NCBI GenBank assembly: GCA_027531565.1
Contig: JAPZSB010000002.1
Location: 62,001 to 126,000 of the forward strand
Length of the DNA: 64,000 nt
Direction: 5' to 3'
Source: Beijerinckiaceae bacterium
Lineage (GTDB): Bacteria > Pseudomonadota > Alphaproteobacteria > Rhizobiales > Beijerinckiaceae
Position numbers and translations under genes: made by a program. This document shows positions 46,045 to 55,480 of this stretch, one piece after another. The stretch's first letter is position 1; every line of letters starts with the position of its first letter. Under the pieces are notes generated by a model that did no database searches, was not told where the DNA came from, and saw nothing but the letters and a program-made list of their open reading frames with translations.

Positions 46045-47604
46045 TTACTTCTTGCGGAACGGGTTGAAGCCGCCGAGGCCGGGCAGGCCGCCGCCGGTTC
46101 CAAGGCCGGGAAGGCCAGGTTTGCTCAGGCCGGGAAGAGCCGGCTTGCCGCCGGGGCCCTGCATCTGCTCGAGTTTCTTCTGCGCTTCGGCAAGGGCTTC
46201 CGGCGAGAGGCCGCCGCTGCCACCCGGAGGCGCCATCCTGGAGAGATCCGGCATGCCGCCGCCGAGGCCAAACATGCTGGCGAGGCCGGCCATCGGCCCG
46301 CGCTTGCCCGAGCCCATGGATTTCATCATGTCGGCCATGGTCCGGTGCATCTTCAGCAGCTTGTTGATTTCCTCGGCGCTGGTGCCGGAGCCGGCTGCAA
46401 TGCGCTTCTTGCGCGAATTCTTCAAAAGGTCGGGATTGGCGCGCTCGGCCGGCGTCATCGAGCTGATGATGGCGACCTGGCGCTTGACCATCTTGTCGCC
46501 GATGCCGGCCTGGGCAATCTGGTCCTTCATCTTGGCGACGCCGGGCAGCATGCCCATCAGCCCGCCCATGCCGCCGAGCTTTTCCATCTGGCGGAGCTGC
46601 TCGCGCAGGTCGTTCAGGTCGAACTTCCCCTTGCGCATGCGCTCGGCCATGGCCAGCGCCTTTTCCTGGTCGATATTCGCCGCCGCCTTCTCGACGAGGC
46701 TGACGATATCGCCCATGCCGAGGATGCGGTTGGCGATCCGGCCGGGATGGAAATCCTCGAGGGCATCCATCTTCTCGCCGACACCGATCAGCTTGATCGG
46801 CTTGCCGGTGACGGCGCGCATGGACAGCGCCGCACCGCCGCGGCCATCGCCGTCGACGCGGGTCAGCACGATGCCGGTGATGCCGACGCGGCCATCGAAG
46901 GCGCGGGCGGTGTTCACGGCGTCCTGCCCGGTCAGGGCATCGGCAACGAGCAGGATCTCGTGCGGGCGGATGCGGTCGCGCACGCGGACCACTTCCTCCA
47001 TCAGCTCGTCATCGAGCGTCACGCGGCCGGCGGTGTCATAGATCACGACGTCGAACCCGCCGAGGCGGGCAGCCTGTTCGGCGCGTTCGGCGATCTGGAT
47101 CGCGTTCTGGCCTGCCACGATGGGCAGGACCTCGATGCCGTTGTCGCGGCCGAGCACGGCGAGCTGTTCCATCGCGGCCGGACGACGCGTGTCGAGCGAG
47201 GCCAGCAGGACCTTCTTCTTCTCGCGCTCGGTCAGGCGCTTCGCGATCTTGGCCGTGGTGGTGGTCTTGCCGGAGCCCTGCAGGCCGACCATCAGGATAC
47301 CGACCGGCGGCGTCGCGGCGAGATCGATCGGGCGGGCATCCGAGCCCAGCATCTCGACGAGCTGGTCATGGACGATCTTGACGACCATCTGGCCGGGCGT
47401 GACCGACTTGACGACATCCACGCCGACCGCGCGGCCGCGGACCTTCTCGGTGAAATCGCGGACCACATCGAGCGAGACATCGGCCTCGAGCAGGGCCCGG
47501 CGCACTTCGCGCATGGCCTCGGCCACATCCGCCTCGCCGAGCGCGCCGCGGCGCGTCAGCTTGTCGAGAATGCCCGAAAGACGCCCGGAAAGGCCTTCAA
47601 ACAT
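46045..47604 (-). CDS. ffh: Signal recognition particle protein Ffh
   Basis: SRP54 GTPase that delivers nascent membrane proteins to FtsY. The 519-residue product has the N domain (1-90), G1 GLQGSGKT (107-114), ASLDTRRPAAMEQL, DTAGR and TRVDGDGRGGAAL. The Met-rich M domain (MEKLGGMGGLMGMLPGV onward) binds 4.5S RNA and signal peptides. It ends in a long Gly/Pro/Leu-rich tail (LPGLSKPGLPGLGTGGG), which makes it longer than E. coli Ffh (453). Its receptor ftsY is 5.3 kb away at 52953. First gene of the minus-strand ribosomal block. Confidence 0.97.
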   Translation of the reverse strand: MFEGLSGRLSGILDKLTRRGALGEADVAEAMREVRRALLEADVSLDVVRDFTEKVRGRAVGVDVVKSVTPGQMVVKIVHDQLVEMLGSDARPIDLAATPPVGILMVGLQGSGKTTTTAKIAKRLTEREKKKVLLASLDTRRPAAMEQLAVLGRDNGIEVLPIVAGQNAIQIAERAEQAARLGGFDVVIYDTAGRVTLDDELMEEVVRVRDRIRPHEILLVADALTGQDAVNTARAFDGRVGITGIVLTRVDGDGRGGAALSMRAVTGKPIKLIGVGEKMDALEDFHPGRIANRILGMGDIVSLVEKAAANIDQEKALAMAERMRKGKFDLNDLREQLRQMEKLGGMGGLMGMLPGVAKMKDQIAQAGIGDKMVKRQVAIISSMTPAERANPDLLKNSRKKRIAAGSGTSAEEINKLLKMHRTMADMMKSMGSGKRGPMAGLASMFGLGGGMPDLSRMAPPGGSGGLSPEALAEAQKKLEQMQGPGGKPALPGLSKPGLPGLGTGGGLPGLGGFNPFRKK

Positions 47605-47859
47605 GCGCTTCACCCGTTTCCAACCGGCCCGTCTTCCCGCCGCAAAGCGGGGTTCGCGCCATGACCATGCTCCAAACAGTTCCGCGCCCGGGGGCGCCTC
47701 GCGCTGCCGGACGTTGACCTCCGGGCCCATGGCCCGGTCGGCGGATCGCGTTGATCTCACCAGATTGGAGGCTGCTCGATACAGCCAAAGGGGCCTCTGG
47801 TCAAGGAAGCAGGCCGGGTCTAGCCTGAACCGGCCGATTTCCGGCCAGATGGATTGCCG

Positions 47860-48477
47860 ATGACCTTCGAAACCTGGCTTGCCTTTTCCGCTGCCTCGAT
47901 CGTGCTCCTGCTCATTCCGGGGCCGACCATCCTGCTCGTCATGTCCTATGCTCTCGGGCAAGGCTGGCGGGTCGCGTTGCCGATGGCCGCCGGCGTGGCG
48001 CTCGGCGACTTCACCGCGATGACGCTCTCCATGCTCGGGATCGGCGCCCTTCTGATGACCTCCGCCGCGGTCTTCACCGTGCTGAAATGGGCGGGCGCGG
48101 CCTATCTGGTCTGGCTCGGGATCAAGCTGTTCCGGGCCGGCGGCACGCTGGAGGCCCGCGCGGAGACGGAGCCCGCATCGCGGCTGAAGATGCTCTCGCA
48201 TGCGTGGATCGTCACCGCGCTCAACCCCAAGAGCATCACCTTCTTCGTGGCCTTCCTGCCGCAGTTTCTCGATCCGAAGCAGCCGATCCTGCCGCAGATG
48301 GTGATTTTCGAGATGACTTTCCTCATCCTCGCCTTCGCCAACGCGTTTGGCTATGCCCTGGTCGCGGCGCGGGCGCGGGACGTTTTCCGCCAGCCCTCGG
48401 CCATCCGTCTGTTCAACCGGATTGGCGGCGGGCTGCTGGTCGGGGCGGGGATCGCGACGGCGGCAAGCCGGCAATAA
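47860..48477 (+). CDS. LysE/RhtB-family amino-acid exporter
   Basis: 205-residue inner-membrane protein with about six helices. Family motifs are LLIPGPTILLVMSYALGQGWR near the start, VLKWAGAAYLVWLGIKLFR in the middle and WIVTALNPKSITFFVAFLPQF. The exported substrate (homoserine, threonine, lysine or another) cannot be deduced. A TTG six bases upstream is in frame, but ATG 47860 gives MTFETWLAF, the usual start. It is divergent from ffh. Confidence 0.91.
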   Translation: MTFETWLAFSAASIVLLLIPGPTILLVMSYALGQGWRVALPMAAGVALGDFTAMTLSMLGIGALLMTSAAVFTVLKWAGAAYLVWLGIKLFRAGGTLEARAETEPASRLKMLSHAWIVTALNPKSITFFVAFLPQFLDPKQPILPQMVIFEMTFLILAFANAFGYALVAARARDVFRQPSAIRLFNRIGGGLLVGAGIATAASRQ

Positions 48478-48483
48478 GCCGGC

Positions 48484-49167
48484 CTATTTCAGGAAGATGA
48501 TGATCTTCGCCTTCATGCCGGGATCATCGCCGCGCTCGGGCAGGTTTTCGTATTCCTCGAGATAGCGGCCGGTGGAGACGAGGCCCTTGTCATCCAGCCA
48601 GGCGGTCAGCGCTTCATAGGCGTTGTCGATCTCGTCATTGGCGCCTTCATAGGGGAAGATCACCGAACGGCCGCCCGGCGAGAGCGTGGCGTCGATCCCT
48701 TCGCCATAGGCCTTGCCGGGTTCCGGCGCTGCGGCGAGCGGCACCATGGCCTCGAAGGTGAAGCCGAGGTCGTCACTGTCGATGAAATGCGCCATCGCGT
48801 TGCCCTGCCGGGCGAGACCGAGCCGCTTGGCCTCGGCCTCGAGCCGGTCGATCGCCTTGCGGATCGAGACATGCGCCTCATCCCAGGGGCTCTGGCCCCG
48901 GAAACGCAGGACCGGCTGCGGCACGATTTCCTTCATCTCGCCGCCGGTGGCCTCGGCCTGCGGCTTCGGTGCCTCCGGTGCAGGCGGGCTGGCGGGAGCC
49001 GCCGGCGGGGCGACAGGTGGCGCTGCGGGAGACGGGGCTGCGGGAGAGGGAGCCGCCGGAGACGGGGCGGGGCTCTGCTGTGCAAACCCCATCGATCCCG
49101 CGAGGAGCAGGCCTGCTGCCGTCAGGACCGGAAGAAAACGCTTGGCGCAAACCCCAGGCAAAATCAT
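48484..49167 (-). CDS. Exported protein with GyrI/effector-binding-like domain
   Basis: 227-residue protein with a signal peptide (about 1-28, ending GSMGFAQQ), then a Pro/Ala linker built from repeats of SPAAP, and a C-terminal domain (from about 80) with HVSIRKAIDRLEAEAKRLGL, FTFEAMVPLA and YLEEYENLPERGDDPGMKAKIIIFL. The last part resembles the GyrI-like/AraC effector-binding fold, here placed outside the cytoplasm. Function unknown. The DNA for the linker is a short imperfect GC-rich repeat around 49010-49080. Confidence 0.75.
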   Translation of the reverse strand: MILPGVCAKRFLPVLTAAGLLLAGSMGFAQQSPAPSPAAPSPAAPSPAAPPVAPPAAPASPPAPEAPKPQAEATGGEMKEIVPQPVLRFRGQSPWDEAHVSIRKAIDRLEAEAKRLGLARQGNAMAHFIDSDDLGFTFEAMVPLAAAPEPGKAYGEGIDATLSPGGRSVIFPYEGANDEIDNAYEALTAWLDDKGLVSTGRYLEEYENLPERGDDPGMKAKIIIFLK

Positions 49168-49220
49168 GGCCCGACCCCACTCTGGCAATATTTCACCGGT
49201 GCGGCGCGGCAGGCGACCTG

Positions 49221-50615
49221 TCAGCGCAGCACGGGCGCTGGCAATGTAACGCGGAACATCTGCGTGCGCACGCCGTCGATCCCGAAATCGTTGTCGTTGA
49301 CGAGAATCAGCTCGTCCGGTGCCATAACCGCAACACCCTCGATCTTGGCGGGCAGGCCGGGCACCGAGTCGGTATCGAGAATCAGGATCTTGGGCAGAGG
49401 CTTGAGGCCCCGCAGCGCCAGCGTCTCGCCGGACAAAGCCTCGAGGCTGGGATTCATCTCGACCGAGTCGAATTCCGGCGGAACGCGGTTGGCCTCGTCC
49501 AGCGCGACGATGAAGAGACGCGAGGTCTTGTCAATGCGTTCGAGGATGAGCAGCCGGTCGGGGCCGAGCGCGACGATCTCGCTGACATGCACGTCCGGCT
49601 GGGTGCGCTCGCGCCCCTCGCGGTCAGCCCGGAAAGCCGAGGGCTCGTCAAGCTGGTAGAAGAACTGGCCAACGACCGCGCCGGTTTCGCGGTCGATCTT
49701 CCAGAGCCGGACATTGCGCGAGGTCTGAAGGACCTGCGCATCCGGATTGGCGAGGGGCGACTGCATCATCACGTAGAGAAACTTCTCGTCCGGCGAGATG
49801 GCGAGGCCCTCGAAACCCCGGTTCTGGACCCGCTGGCGCATGATCGGTGGCAGGCTGGGGACGATCTCGTAATCGGCATCCTTGAAGTCCGCCGCGGCAT
49901 TGGAGGGCACGAGCCGTCGGCGGACGGTGCCGTCGGGCGCGACATCGAGCAGCGAGGGGCCGAATTCCTCGGCGACCCAGTAGGATCCGTCCTGCAGGCG
50001 AATGAAGGCCTCGGGGTCGATGCCCGAGGGATCCGGTGGCAGTGCCTTGCCATCGGTTGAAAAGACGCCTTCGGCACGGCCATTGCCGCTTGCCGCGTTC
50101 GGCCGGCCGGAGACCGGGCGTCCCGACTTGCCCTTGAAGGGCACGAAGACATTGATCCGGGCCACCTGGTCCTGGCCGATATCGACGGCATAGATCGAGG
50201 GAACGAAGCCGGCGAGCGGGTAGATCCGGCCGTTCCGGTCAGCGGGGCAGGCCTGTTCCGGCTCGATGCCGATCAGGCGCTTGGCTTCCACGCACGGAAT
50301 GCTGGGCCCTCGGTCCGTCATCAGCCAGAGGCGGCCGGGCGGATCCTTCGGATGCCGGAACGCGGCCGAACCGAGCGCCACGGTGAGGTTCATGGCCTTT
50401 CCGTTCGGAAAGGTGACGACGCCGAGTGGCAGGTTGGCGATCTGGATGGCGGTGGCGACGGTCCGGGGCGGGGCGGGTGGCGTGTCGGGCTGGGCCCTGT
50501 CGCTCGACGGGCTCTGGCCGAAGGCTGCGGCAATGAGGGCAGGAAATCCGGCCAGAGCCGCCAAAGCGACAAAAGCCGTTGATCGCCCATCCAGAACCGC
50601 GCTATGGCGCCGCAT
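49221..50615 (-). CDS. Esterase-like activity of phytase family protein, exported
   Basis: 464-residue precursor with a signal peptide (FVALAALAGFPALIAAAFGQ, about 15-34) and a beta-propeller-like body. Family marks are LWLMTDRGPS, the acidic EAFIRLQDGSYWVAEEFGPSLL, NRGFEGLAISPDEKFLYVMMQSPL and EGVAVMAPDELILVNDNDFG. Such proteins are annotated as phytase-like esterases but few have been tested. The frame is open well upstream; ATG 50615 is the first start that gives a signal peptide. Divergent from dapF. Confidence 0.87.
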   Translation of the reverse strand: MRRHSAVLDGRSTAFVALAALAGFPALIAAAFGQSPSSDRAQPDTPPAPPRTVATAIQIANLPLGVVTFPNGKAMNLTVALGSAAFRHPKDPPGRLWLMTDRGPSIPCVEAKRLIGIEPEQACPADRNGRIYPLAGFVPSIYAVDIGQDQVARINVFVPFKGKSGRPVSGRPNAASGNGRAEGVFSTDGKALPPDPSGIDPEAFIRLQDGSYWVAEEFGPSLLDVAPDGTVRRRLVPSNAAADFKDADYEIVPSLPPIMRQRVQNRGFEGLAISPDEKFLYVMMQSPLANPDAQVLQTSRNVRLWKIDRETGAVVGQFFYQLDEPSAFRADREGRERTQPDVHVSEIVALGPDRLLILERIDKTSRLFIVALDEANRVPPEFDSVEMNPSLEALSGETLALRGLKPLPKILILDTDSVPGLPAKIEGVAVMAPDELILVNDNDFGIDGVRTQMFRVTLPAPVLR

Positions 50616-50776
50616 CGATACTAGCCACCTTCCGAGGAGTGCGCGTGCGGCCGGCACGCGTCCCCACGCATAACGACCCAGTGTAACGCTATCTGCATGC
50701 AGGCCCAAGGCAAGACAAGTCCTTCTTTGGTCCGGCCGGCAGAATCCTCGCGGCACATATGGGAGAGGATCTCGCG

Positions 50777-51652
50777 ATGACCAGTTCCGCCGCGCTCCCC
50801 GAAAGGCTGCCCTTCCGCAAGATGCAGGGCCTCGGCAATGATTTTGTCGTGATCGATGCACGGAACCGGCCCCTTGCCCTGACGCAACCCCAACTGGCCC
50901 GCATCGCCGATCGCCGGTTCGGCGTCGGCTGCGACCAGCTGATCCTGCTGGAGGATACCCCCCGGGCCGATATCCGGATGCGCATCTTCAATCCCGATGG
51001 CGGCGAGGTCGGGGCCTGCGGCAATGCCACCCGCTGCATTGCGGCGCTGGTCCATGCCGAGGACGGCCGGGACCCGGTGCGGATCGAGACCCGGGCGGGC
51101 ATTCTCGTCGGGCAGGTTCTCGGCGAGGAGGTTGCGGTCGATATGGGCCTGCCGCGGCTCGGCTGGGCGGAAATTCCGCTGGCGGGTGCCGGGCCTGACA
51201 CCTTGCGCGTGACGTTTGACGGCGCTGCCGTCGATCCGGGCCTGCCGGACTGGTTCAGCGCGGTCAATATGGGCAATCCGCATGCGATCTTCCTCGTCGC
51301 GGATGCCGATGCCCTGACGCTCGAAACGATCGGGCCGCGGCTGGAAACCGACCCGATCTTTCCCGAGAAGGCCAATATCTCGCTGGTCTCGGCCGATGGG
51401 CCGAACCGCTTCCGCGTGCGCGTGTGGGAGCGCGCGGCCGGGATCACCCTCGCCTGCGGGACCGCCGCCTGCGCGGTTGCCGTCGCGGTCTGGCGGCTTG
51501 GCCTCGCGGAGGGGGCGGTTTCGATCCGCCTGCCGGGCGGAACGCTGCGCATCGACCGCGATGCCCTGGGCCATGTCATCATGACCGGCCCCGCGGCGAC
51601 CAGCTTTACCGGGACCCTTGACGGGGCCTGGCTCGCGTCCGCGCGGAGCTGA
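50777..51652 (+). CDS. dapF: Diaminopimelate epimerase
   Basis: Converts LL- to meso-diaminopimelate for lysine and peptidoglycan. The 291-residue product has both catalytic cysteines: Cys81 in GACGNATRC and Cys227 in LACGTAAC, plus MQGLGNDFVVID and NMGNPHAIFLV. ATG 50777 has GAGG eight bases upstream; an ATG 18 bases earlier is less well placed. mtaB begins three bases after the stop, forming dapF-mtaB-ftsY. Confidence 0.97.
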   Translation: MTSSAALPERLPFRKMQGLGNDFVVIDARNRPLALTQPQLARIADRRFGVGCDQLILLEDTPRADIRMRIFNPDGGEVGACGNATRCIAALVHAEDGRDPVRIETRAGILVGQVLGEEVAVDMGLPRLGWAEIPLAGAGPDTLRVTFDGAAVDPGLPDWFSAVNMGNPHAIFLVADADALTLETIGPRLETDPIFPEKANISLVSADGPNRFRVRVWERAAGITLACGTAACAVAVAVWRLGLAEGAVSIRLPGGTLRIDRDALGHVIMTGPAATSFTGTLDGAWLASARS

Positions 51653-51655
51653 ACC

Positions 51656-52933
51656 ATGCCGGTCGAGGTCGTCACGCTCGGCTGCCGCCTCAATACCTTC
51701 GAAAGCGAAGGCATGCGCAAGGCTGCCCGTGCGGCCGGCCACGAGGAACTGGTGATCGTCAATACCTGTGCGGTCACGGCCGAGGCGGTGCGGCAGGCGC
51801 GCCAGACCATCCGGCGGCTCCGCCGCGACAAGCCCGATGCCCGCATCGTGGTGACCGGCTGTGCGGCCCAGACCGAGCCGGAGACCTTCGCCGCCATGCC
51901 GGAAGTGTCGCAGGTCATCGGCAATGACATCAAGCTGAAGGACGAGACATGGGCCGAGTCCGTGCCTCCGACGCCGGCGGGATTCGGGCTCGAAGCGCTG
52001 GAAAAGGTCCGCGTCAACGACATCATGAGCGTCCGCGAAACCGCAGGCCATCTCGTGGATGGCCTCGAAGGGCGGGCGCGGGCCTTCGTCCAGGTGCAGA
52101 ATGGCTGCGACCATCGCTGCACCTTCTGCATCATCCCGTTCGGCCGGGGCAATTCGCGCTCCGTGCCCATGGGCGAGGTGGTGGCGCAGATCAGCCGCCT
52201 GCTGGAGAGCGGTTATCGCGAGGTGGTGCTGACGGGGGTCGACCTGACCTCCTACGGCGCCGACCTGCCCGGCACGCCGCGCCTGGGCACGCTTGTCGAG
52301 GCGATCCTCGCGCATTGCCCCGGGCTCGAGCGGCTGCGGATTTCCTCGATCGATTCCATCGAGGCGGATGACCTGCTCGTCCGGCTGCTGAAATCGGAAC
52401 CGCGGCTGATGCCGCATCTCCATCTCTCGCTGCAGGCGGGGGACAACCTCATCCTCAAGCGGATGAAGCGCCGGCATTCCCGGGAGGATGCGATCCGCTT
52501 CTGTGCCGAGCTGCGCGCCGCGCGGCCGGATTTCGTGTTCGGTGCCGATATCATCGCCGGCTTCCCGACAGAAACCGAGGCGATGTTCGCCAATTCGCTC
52601 GATCTTGTCGATGCCTGCGGGCTGACCTTCCTGCATGTCTTTCCCTATTCGCCGAGGCCCGGCACGCCGGCGGCCCGCATGCCGCAGCTCGGCAAGGCGG
52701 TGATCAAGAAGCGCGCGGCGCGGCTGCGGGAAAAGGGTGCGCAGGCGTTGGCCGCGCACCTCGCGCGGTCGGTCGGACGGGTCGGGCCGGTGCTGGTCGA
52801 GCGGGACGGAACCGGCCGCCTGGATGATTTCACGCTTGTCCGGTTCGAGGGCATCGCCGAGCCGGGAACGCTTGCGCAGGTCCGGATCACCGGGCATGAC
52901 GGTTCCGCGCTGAACGGCACTTTGGTCGCCTGA
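51656..52933 (+). CDS. mtaB: tRNA t6A37 methylthiotransferase MtaB
   Basis: Radical-SAM enzyme that adds the 2-methylthio group to t6A37. The 425-residue product has three N-terminal cluster cysteines (TLGCRLN, VNTCAVT, TGCAAQ), the radical-SAM motif CDHRCTFC (Cys151, Cys155, Cys158) and a shortened C-terminal TRAM-like domain. Placement between dapF and ftsY is the standard alphaproteobacterial order. Confidence 0.95.
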   Translation: MPVEVVTLGCRLNTFESEGMRKAARAAGHEELVIVNTCAVTAEAVRQARQTIRRLRRDKPDARIVVTGCAAQTEPETFAAMPEVSQVIGNDIKLKDETWAESVPPTPAGFGLEALEKVRVNDIMSVRETAGHLVDGLEGRARAFVQVQNGCDHRCTFCIIPFGRGNSRSVPMGEVVAQISRLLESGYREVVLTGVDLTSYGADLPGTPRLGTLVEAILAHCPGLERLRISSIDSIEADDLLVRLLKSEPRLMPHLHLSLQAGDNLILKRMKRRHSREDAIRFCAELRAARPDFVFGADIIAGFPTETEAMFANSLDLVDACGLTFLHVFPYSPRPGTPAARMPQLGKAVIKKRAARLREKGAQALAAHLARSVGRVGPVLVERDGTGRLDDFTLVRFEGIAEPGTLAQVRITGHDGSALNGTLVA

Positions 52934-52952
52934 GGCCGGGAGGGGACATCGC

Positions 52953-53972
52953 ATGAGCGAGGACAGCAAGAAGCCCGGCTTTTTCGGCCGGCTGTTCGGC
53001 CGGGAGGCGGCGCCCGCAGCCGAGGCTGACGCCGCTCCGAAGCTGTCCTGGTGGAAAAGGTTGCGCGCCGGCCTCGGCCGTACGGCCTCGCAGCTCGGTT
53101 CCGGCATCACGGCCATCTTCACCACGCGCAAGCTCGATGCGGACACGCTTCAGGATCTTGAGGACATCCTCATCCAGGCCGATCTCGGCGTCGAGGTCTC
53201 GGCCCGGATTGTCTCAGCCATCGGCAAGGACCGGTTCGACCGCACGGTCTCGCCGGAGGATATCAAGGCGGCGCTCGCAGCTGAGGTCGAATCCGTTCTG
53301 GCGCCGGTGGCACGGCCGCTGGCAATCGATGCCGGCCGGAAGCCCTTCGTCATCCTGATGGTCGGGGTGAACGGCTCGGGCAAGACGACCACGATCGGCA
53401 AGCTGGCGGCGAAGTTCCGTGCCGAGGGGCGTTCTGTGATGCTCGCGGCTGGCGATACGTTCCGGGCCGCCGCCATCGACCAGCTCCGTGTCTGGTCCGA
53501 ACGCACCGGCGCCGCCTTCATGGCGCGCGAGCAGGGTGGCGACGCGGCCGGGCTGGCCTTCGATGCGCTGACCCAGGCGCGGGCCGAGGGCCGCGACGTG
53601 CTTCTCATCGATACGGCTGGCCGCCTGCAGAACAAGCAGGGATTGATGGACGAACTGGCCAAGATCGTCCGCGTGATCCGCAAGGTCGATCCGGAGGCCC
53701 CGCATGCCTGCCTGCTCGTGCTGGATGCCACGGTGGGCCAGAACGCGATCTCGCAGGTCGAGGCCTTCCGGCAGATTGCCGGCGTGACGGGGCTCGTCAT
53801 GACCAAGCTGGACGGGACCGCGCGAGGCGGCATTCTCGTCGCGCTCGCCGAGAAATTCGGCCTGCCGGTCCATTTCATCGGCGTCGGCGAGGGCGTCGAG
53901 GATCTCGAGCCTTTCGAGGCCCGTGACTTCGCGCGGGCGATTGCCGGGCTCGACGAGGACGGGAGCGCCTGA
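52953..53972 (+). CDS. ftsY: Signal recognition particle receptor FtsY
   Basis: Membrane-associated SRP receptor GTPase. The 339-residue product has a short acidic/Ala-rich A region, a conserved membrane-targeting start (KPGFFGRLFGRE, then WWKRLRAGLGRT), an N domain, and the G domain with GVNGSGKT (138-145), AAGDTFRAAAIDQL, DTAGRLQNK and TKLDGTARGG. The stop abuts the stop of the convergent FAH-family gene with no gap. Confidence 0.97.
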   Translation: MSEDSKKPGFFGRLFGREAAPAAEADAAPKLSWWKRLRAGLGRTASQLGSGITAIFTTRKLDADTLQDLEDILIQADLGVEVSARIVSAIGKDRFDRTVSPEDIKAALAAEVESVLAPVARPLAIDAGRKPFVILMVGVNGSGKTTTIGKLAAKFRAEGRSVMLAAGDTFRAAAIDQLRVWSERTGAAFMAREQGGDAAGLAFDALTQARAEGRDVLLIDTAGRLQNKQGLMDELAKIVRVIRKVDPEAPHACLLVLDATVGQNAISQVEAFRQIAGVTGLVMTKLDGTARGGILVALAEKFGLPVHFIGVGEGVEDLEPFEARDFARAIAGLDEDGSA

Positions 53973-54668
53973 TCAGACCACGAGGACCTGGATCGACTCG
54001 AGCCCGTCCACCGAGACGGCCATGGTGTCGCCGCGCATCACGGCCTCCACGCCTTCGGGTGTGCCGGTGAAGATCAGATCGCCGGCATGCAATTCGAAAT
54101 AGCGGGAGATGATGGCGATCTGTTCGGGGATCGACCAGATCATCGCGGCGAGCGTTGAATCCTGCCGGACCGTGCCATTCACCGCAAGGCGGATATGACC
54201 CTTCATGTCGAGGCCGGCGCCGCGGGTGATCGGGCCGACCGGGCCGGACTGATCCGCCGATTTTCCGATTTCCCACGGGCGGCCGAGTTTCTTCGCTTCG
54301 GCCTGCAGGTCGCGGCGGGTCATGTCGAGGCCGACGGCATAGCCGAAGACATGCAGGAGCGCTTCCGATTCCGGAATGTCGCGGCCGCCGCGACCGATCG
54401 CGACGATCAGCTCCGCCTCGTGATGATAGTCCCGGGTACCGGAGGGATAGGCGATCTCGGCTGTCTGGCCGGGCTCGACCGGGACAATCGCCTCGGCGGT
54501 CTTGATGAAGAAGAAGGGGGGCTCCCGATCCGGGTCGAAACCCATTTCCCGGGCATGGGCCGCATAGTTCCGGCCGATGCAGAAGGCGCGGCGGACAGGG
54601 AAGCGCTCCTGCAGGCCGAGAACGGCAAGGCTGGGGCGCGGCGCGAGTGTGGGAACCGGAAGGGCCAT
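53973..54668 (-). CDS. Fumarylacetoacetate hydrolase family protein
   Basis: 231-residue FAH-fold hydrolase or decarboxylase. The metal-binding Glu and Asp lie in DYHHEAELIVAIG and VGLDMTRRDLQ, with FCIGRNYAAHAREMG near the start and FTGTPEGVEAVMRGD near the end. The size and single-domain form fit fumarylpyruvate hydrolase or acylpyruvase (YcgM-like) rather than the longer FahA of tyrosine breakdown. It lies on the opposite strand between ftsY and ispZ. GGAG precedes the ATG. Confidence 0.92.
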   Translation of the reverse strand: MALPVPTLAPRPSLAVLGLQERFPVRRAFCIGRNYAAHAREMGFDPDREPPFFFIKTAEAIVPVEPGQTAEIAYPSGTRDYHHEAELIVAIGRGGRDIPESEALLHVFGYAVGLDMTRRDLQAEAKKLGRPWEIGKSADQSGPVGPITRGAGLDMKGHIRLAVNGTVRQDSTLAAMIWSIPEQIAIISRYFELHAGDLIFTGTPEGVEAVMRGDTMAVSVDGLESIQVLVV

Positions 54669-54831
54669 GGGCAGCTCCAGAGGGCTGGTGCCTGACCGGG
54701 GGCAGGAGGCAGCCCCGTCTGGCAGCATGCTGTTGTCTTGGGTGCGCGAAAGCACTATCGCGCTTTCCGCGGGTATCGTAACTGGTGTCGTAGACCTTGC
54801 CCGTCCTGTCGAAAAGCGAAATCCGAGCCGA

Positions 54832-55470
54832 ATGGACAAAACCTCATCCGCCGCCAATCCCTGGCTCAAGCTCCTGCTGGAAATGGGGCCGCTCGTCCTG
54901 TTCTTTGCCGCCAATTCCCGCCCGGACTGGTTCCGCGGCCCTGTCGGCGCGGTGTTCGGCACGGCGCTGGTCGAAGCGGAGAAGGCCCCGATCCTGATCG
55001 CGACGGCGGTGTTCATGGTTGCCATGGCAGCCTCGCTGGCCGCCGCGTGGTGGCTGCATCGCCGGCTCCCGATCATGCCGCTGGTTTCCGGCGCGGTCGT
55101 GCTGGTCTTCGGCGGCCTGACGTTGCTCCTGCAGGACGATCTCTTCATAAAGCTGAAGCCGACCATCGTGAACTGCCTGTTCGGTGCCGTGCTTCTCGGC
55201 GGCCTCGCCTTCGGCAAGCCGCTGTTGCCCTATGTGCTGGACAGCGTGTTCCAGCTCGATGACGAGGGCTGGCGCAAGCTGACCTTCCGCTGGGGCGTGT
55301 TCTTTTTCGTGCTGGCCGCGATCAACGAGATCGTCTGGCGCACGCAGACCACGGATTTCTGGGTGGCGTTCAAGGTCTGGGGCGTCATGCCGCTGACCAT
55401 CGCCTTCACGCTGGCGCAGACGCCGATGATGATGCGGCACGGCTTCGACCCGGAAGGCAAGCGCGACTGA
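54832..55470 (+). CDS. ispZ: Septation protein IspZ (YciB family)
   Basis: 212-residue inner-membrane protein with five or six helices (LLEMGPLVLFFAANSRPDWF start, then WVAFKVWGVMPLTIAFTLAQTP). YciB/IspZ is needed for normal septation and envelope integrity. The Shine-Dalgarno sequence is weak; ATG 54832 gives the usual N-terminus and the open frame upstream is unconserved. It converges with ccmG. Confidence 0.93.
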   Translation: MDKTSSAANPWLKLLLEMGPLVLFFAANSRPDWFRGPVGAVFGTALVEAEKAPILIATAVFMVAMAASLAAAWWLHRRLPIMPLVSGAVVLVFGGLTLLLQDDLFIKLKPTIVNCLFGAVLLGGLAFGKPLLPYVLDSVFQLDDEGWRKLTFRWGVFFFVLAAINEIVWRTQTTDFWVAFKVWGVMPLTIAFTLAQTPMMMRHGFDPEGKRD

Positions 55471-55480
55471 GGGCGGGCGC

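Noticed and set aside
54745-54771. GAAAGC/GCTTTC hairpin before ispZ as a regulatory RNA
   Set aside because: Six pairs with a bulge, no link to the ribosome-binding site and within an ordinary divergent promoter gap.
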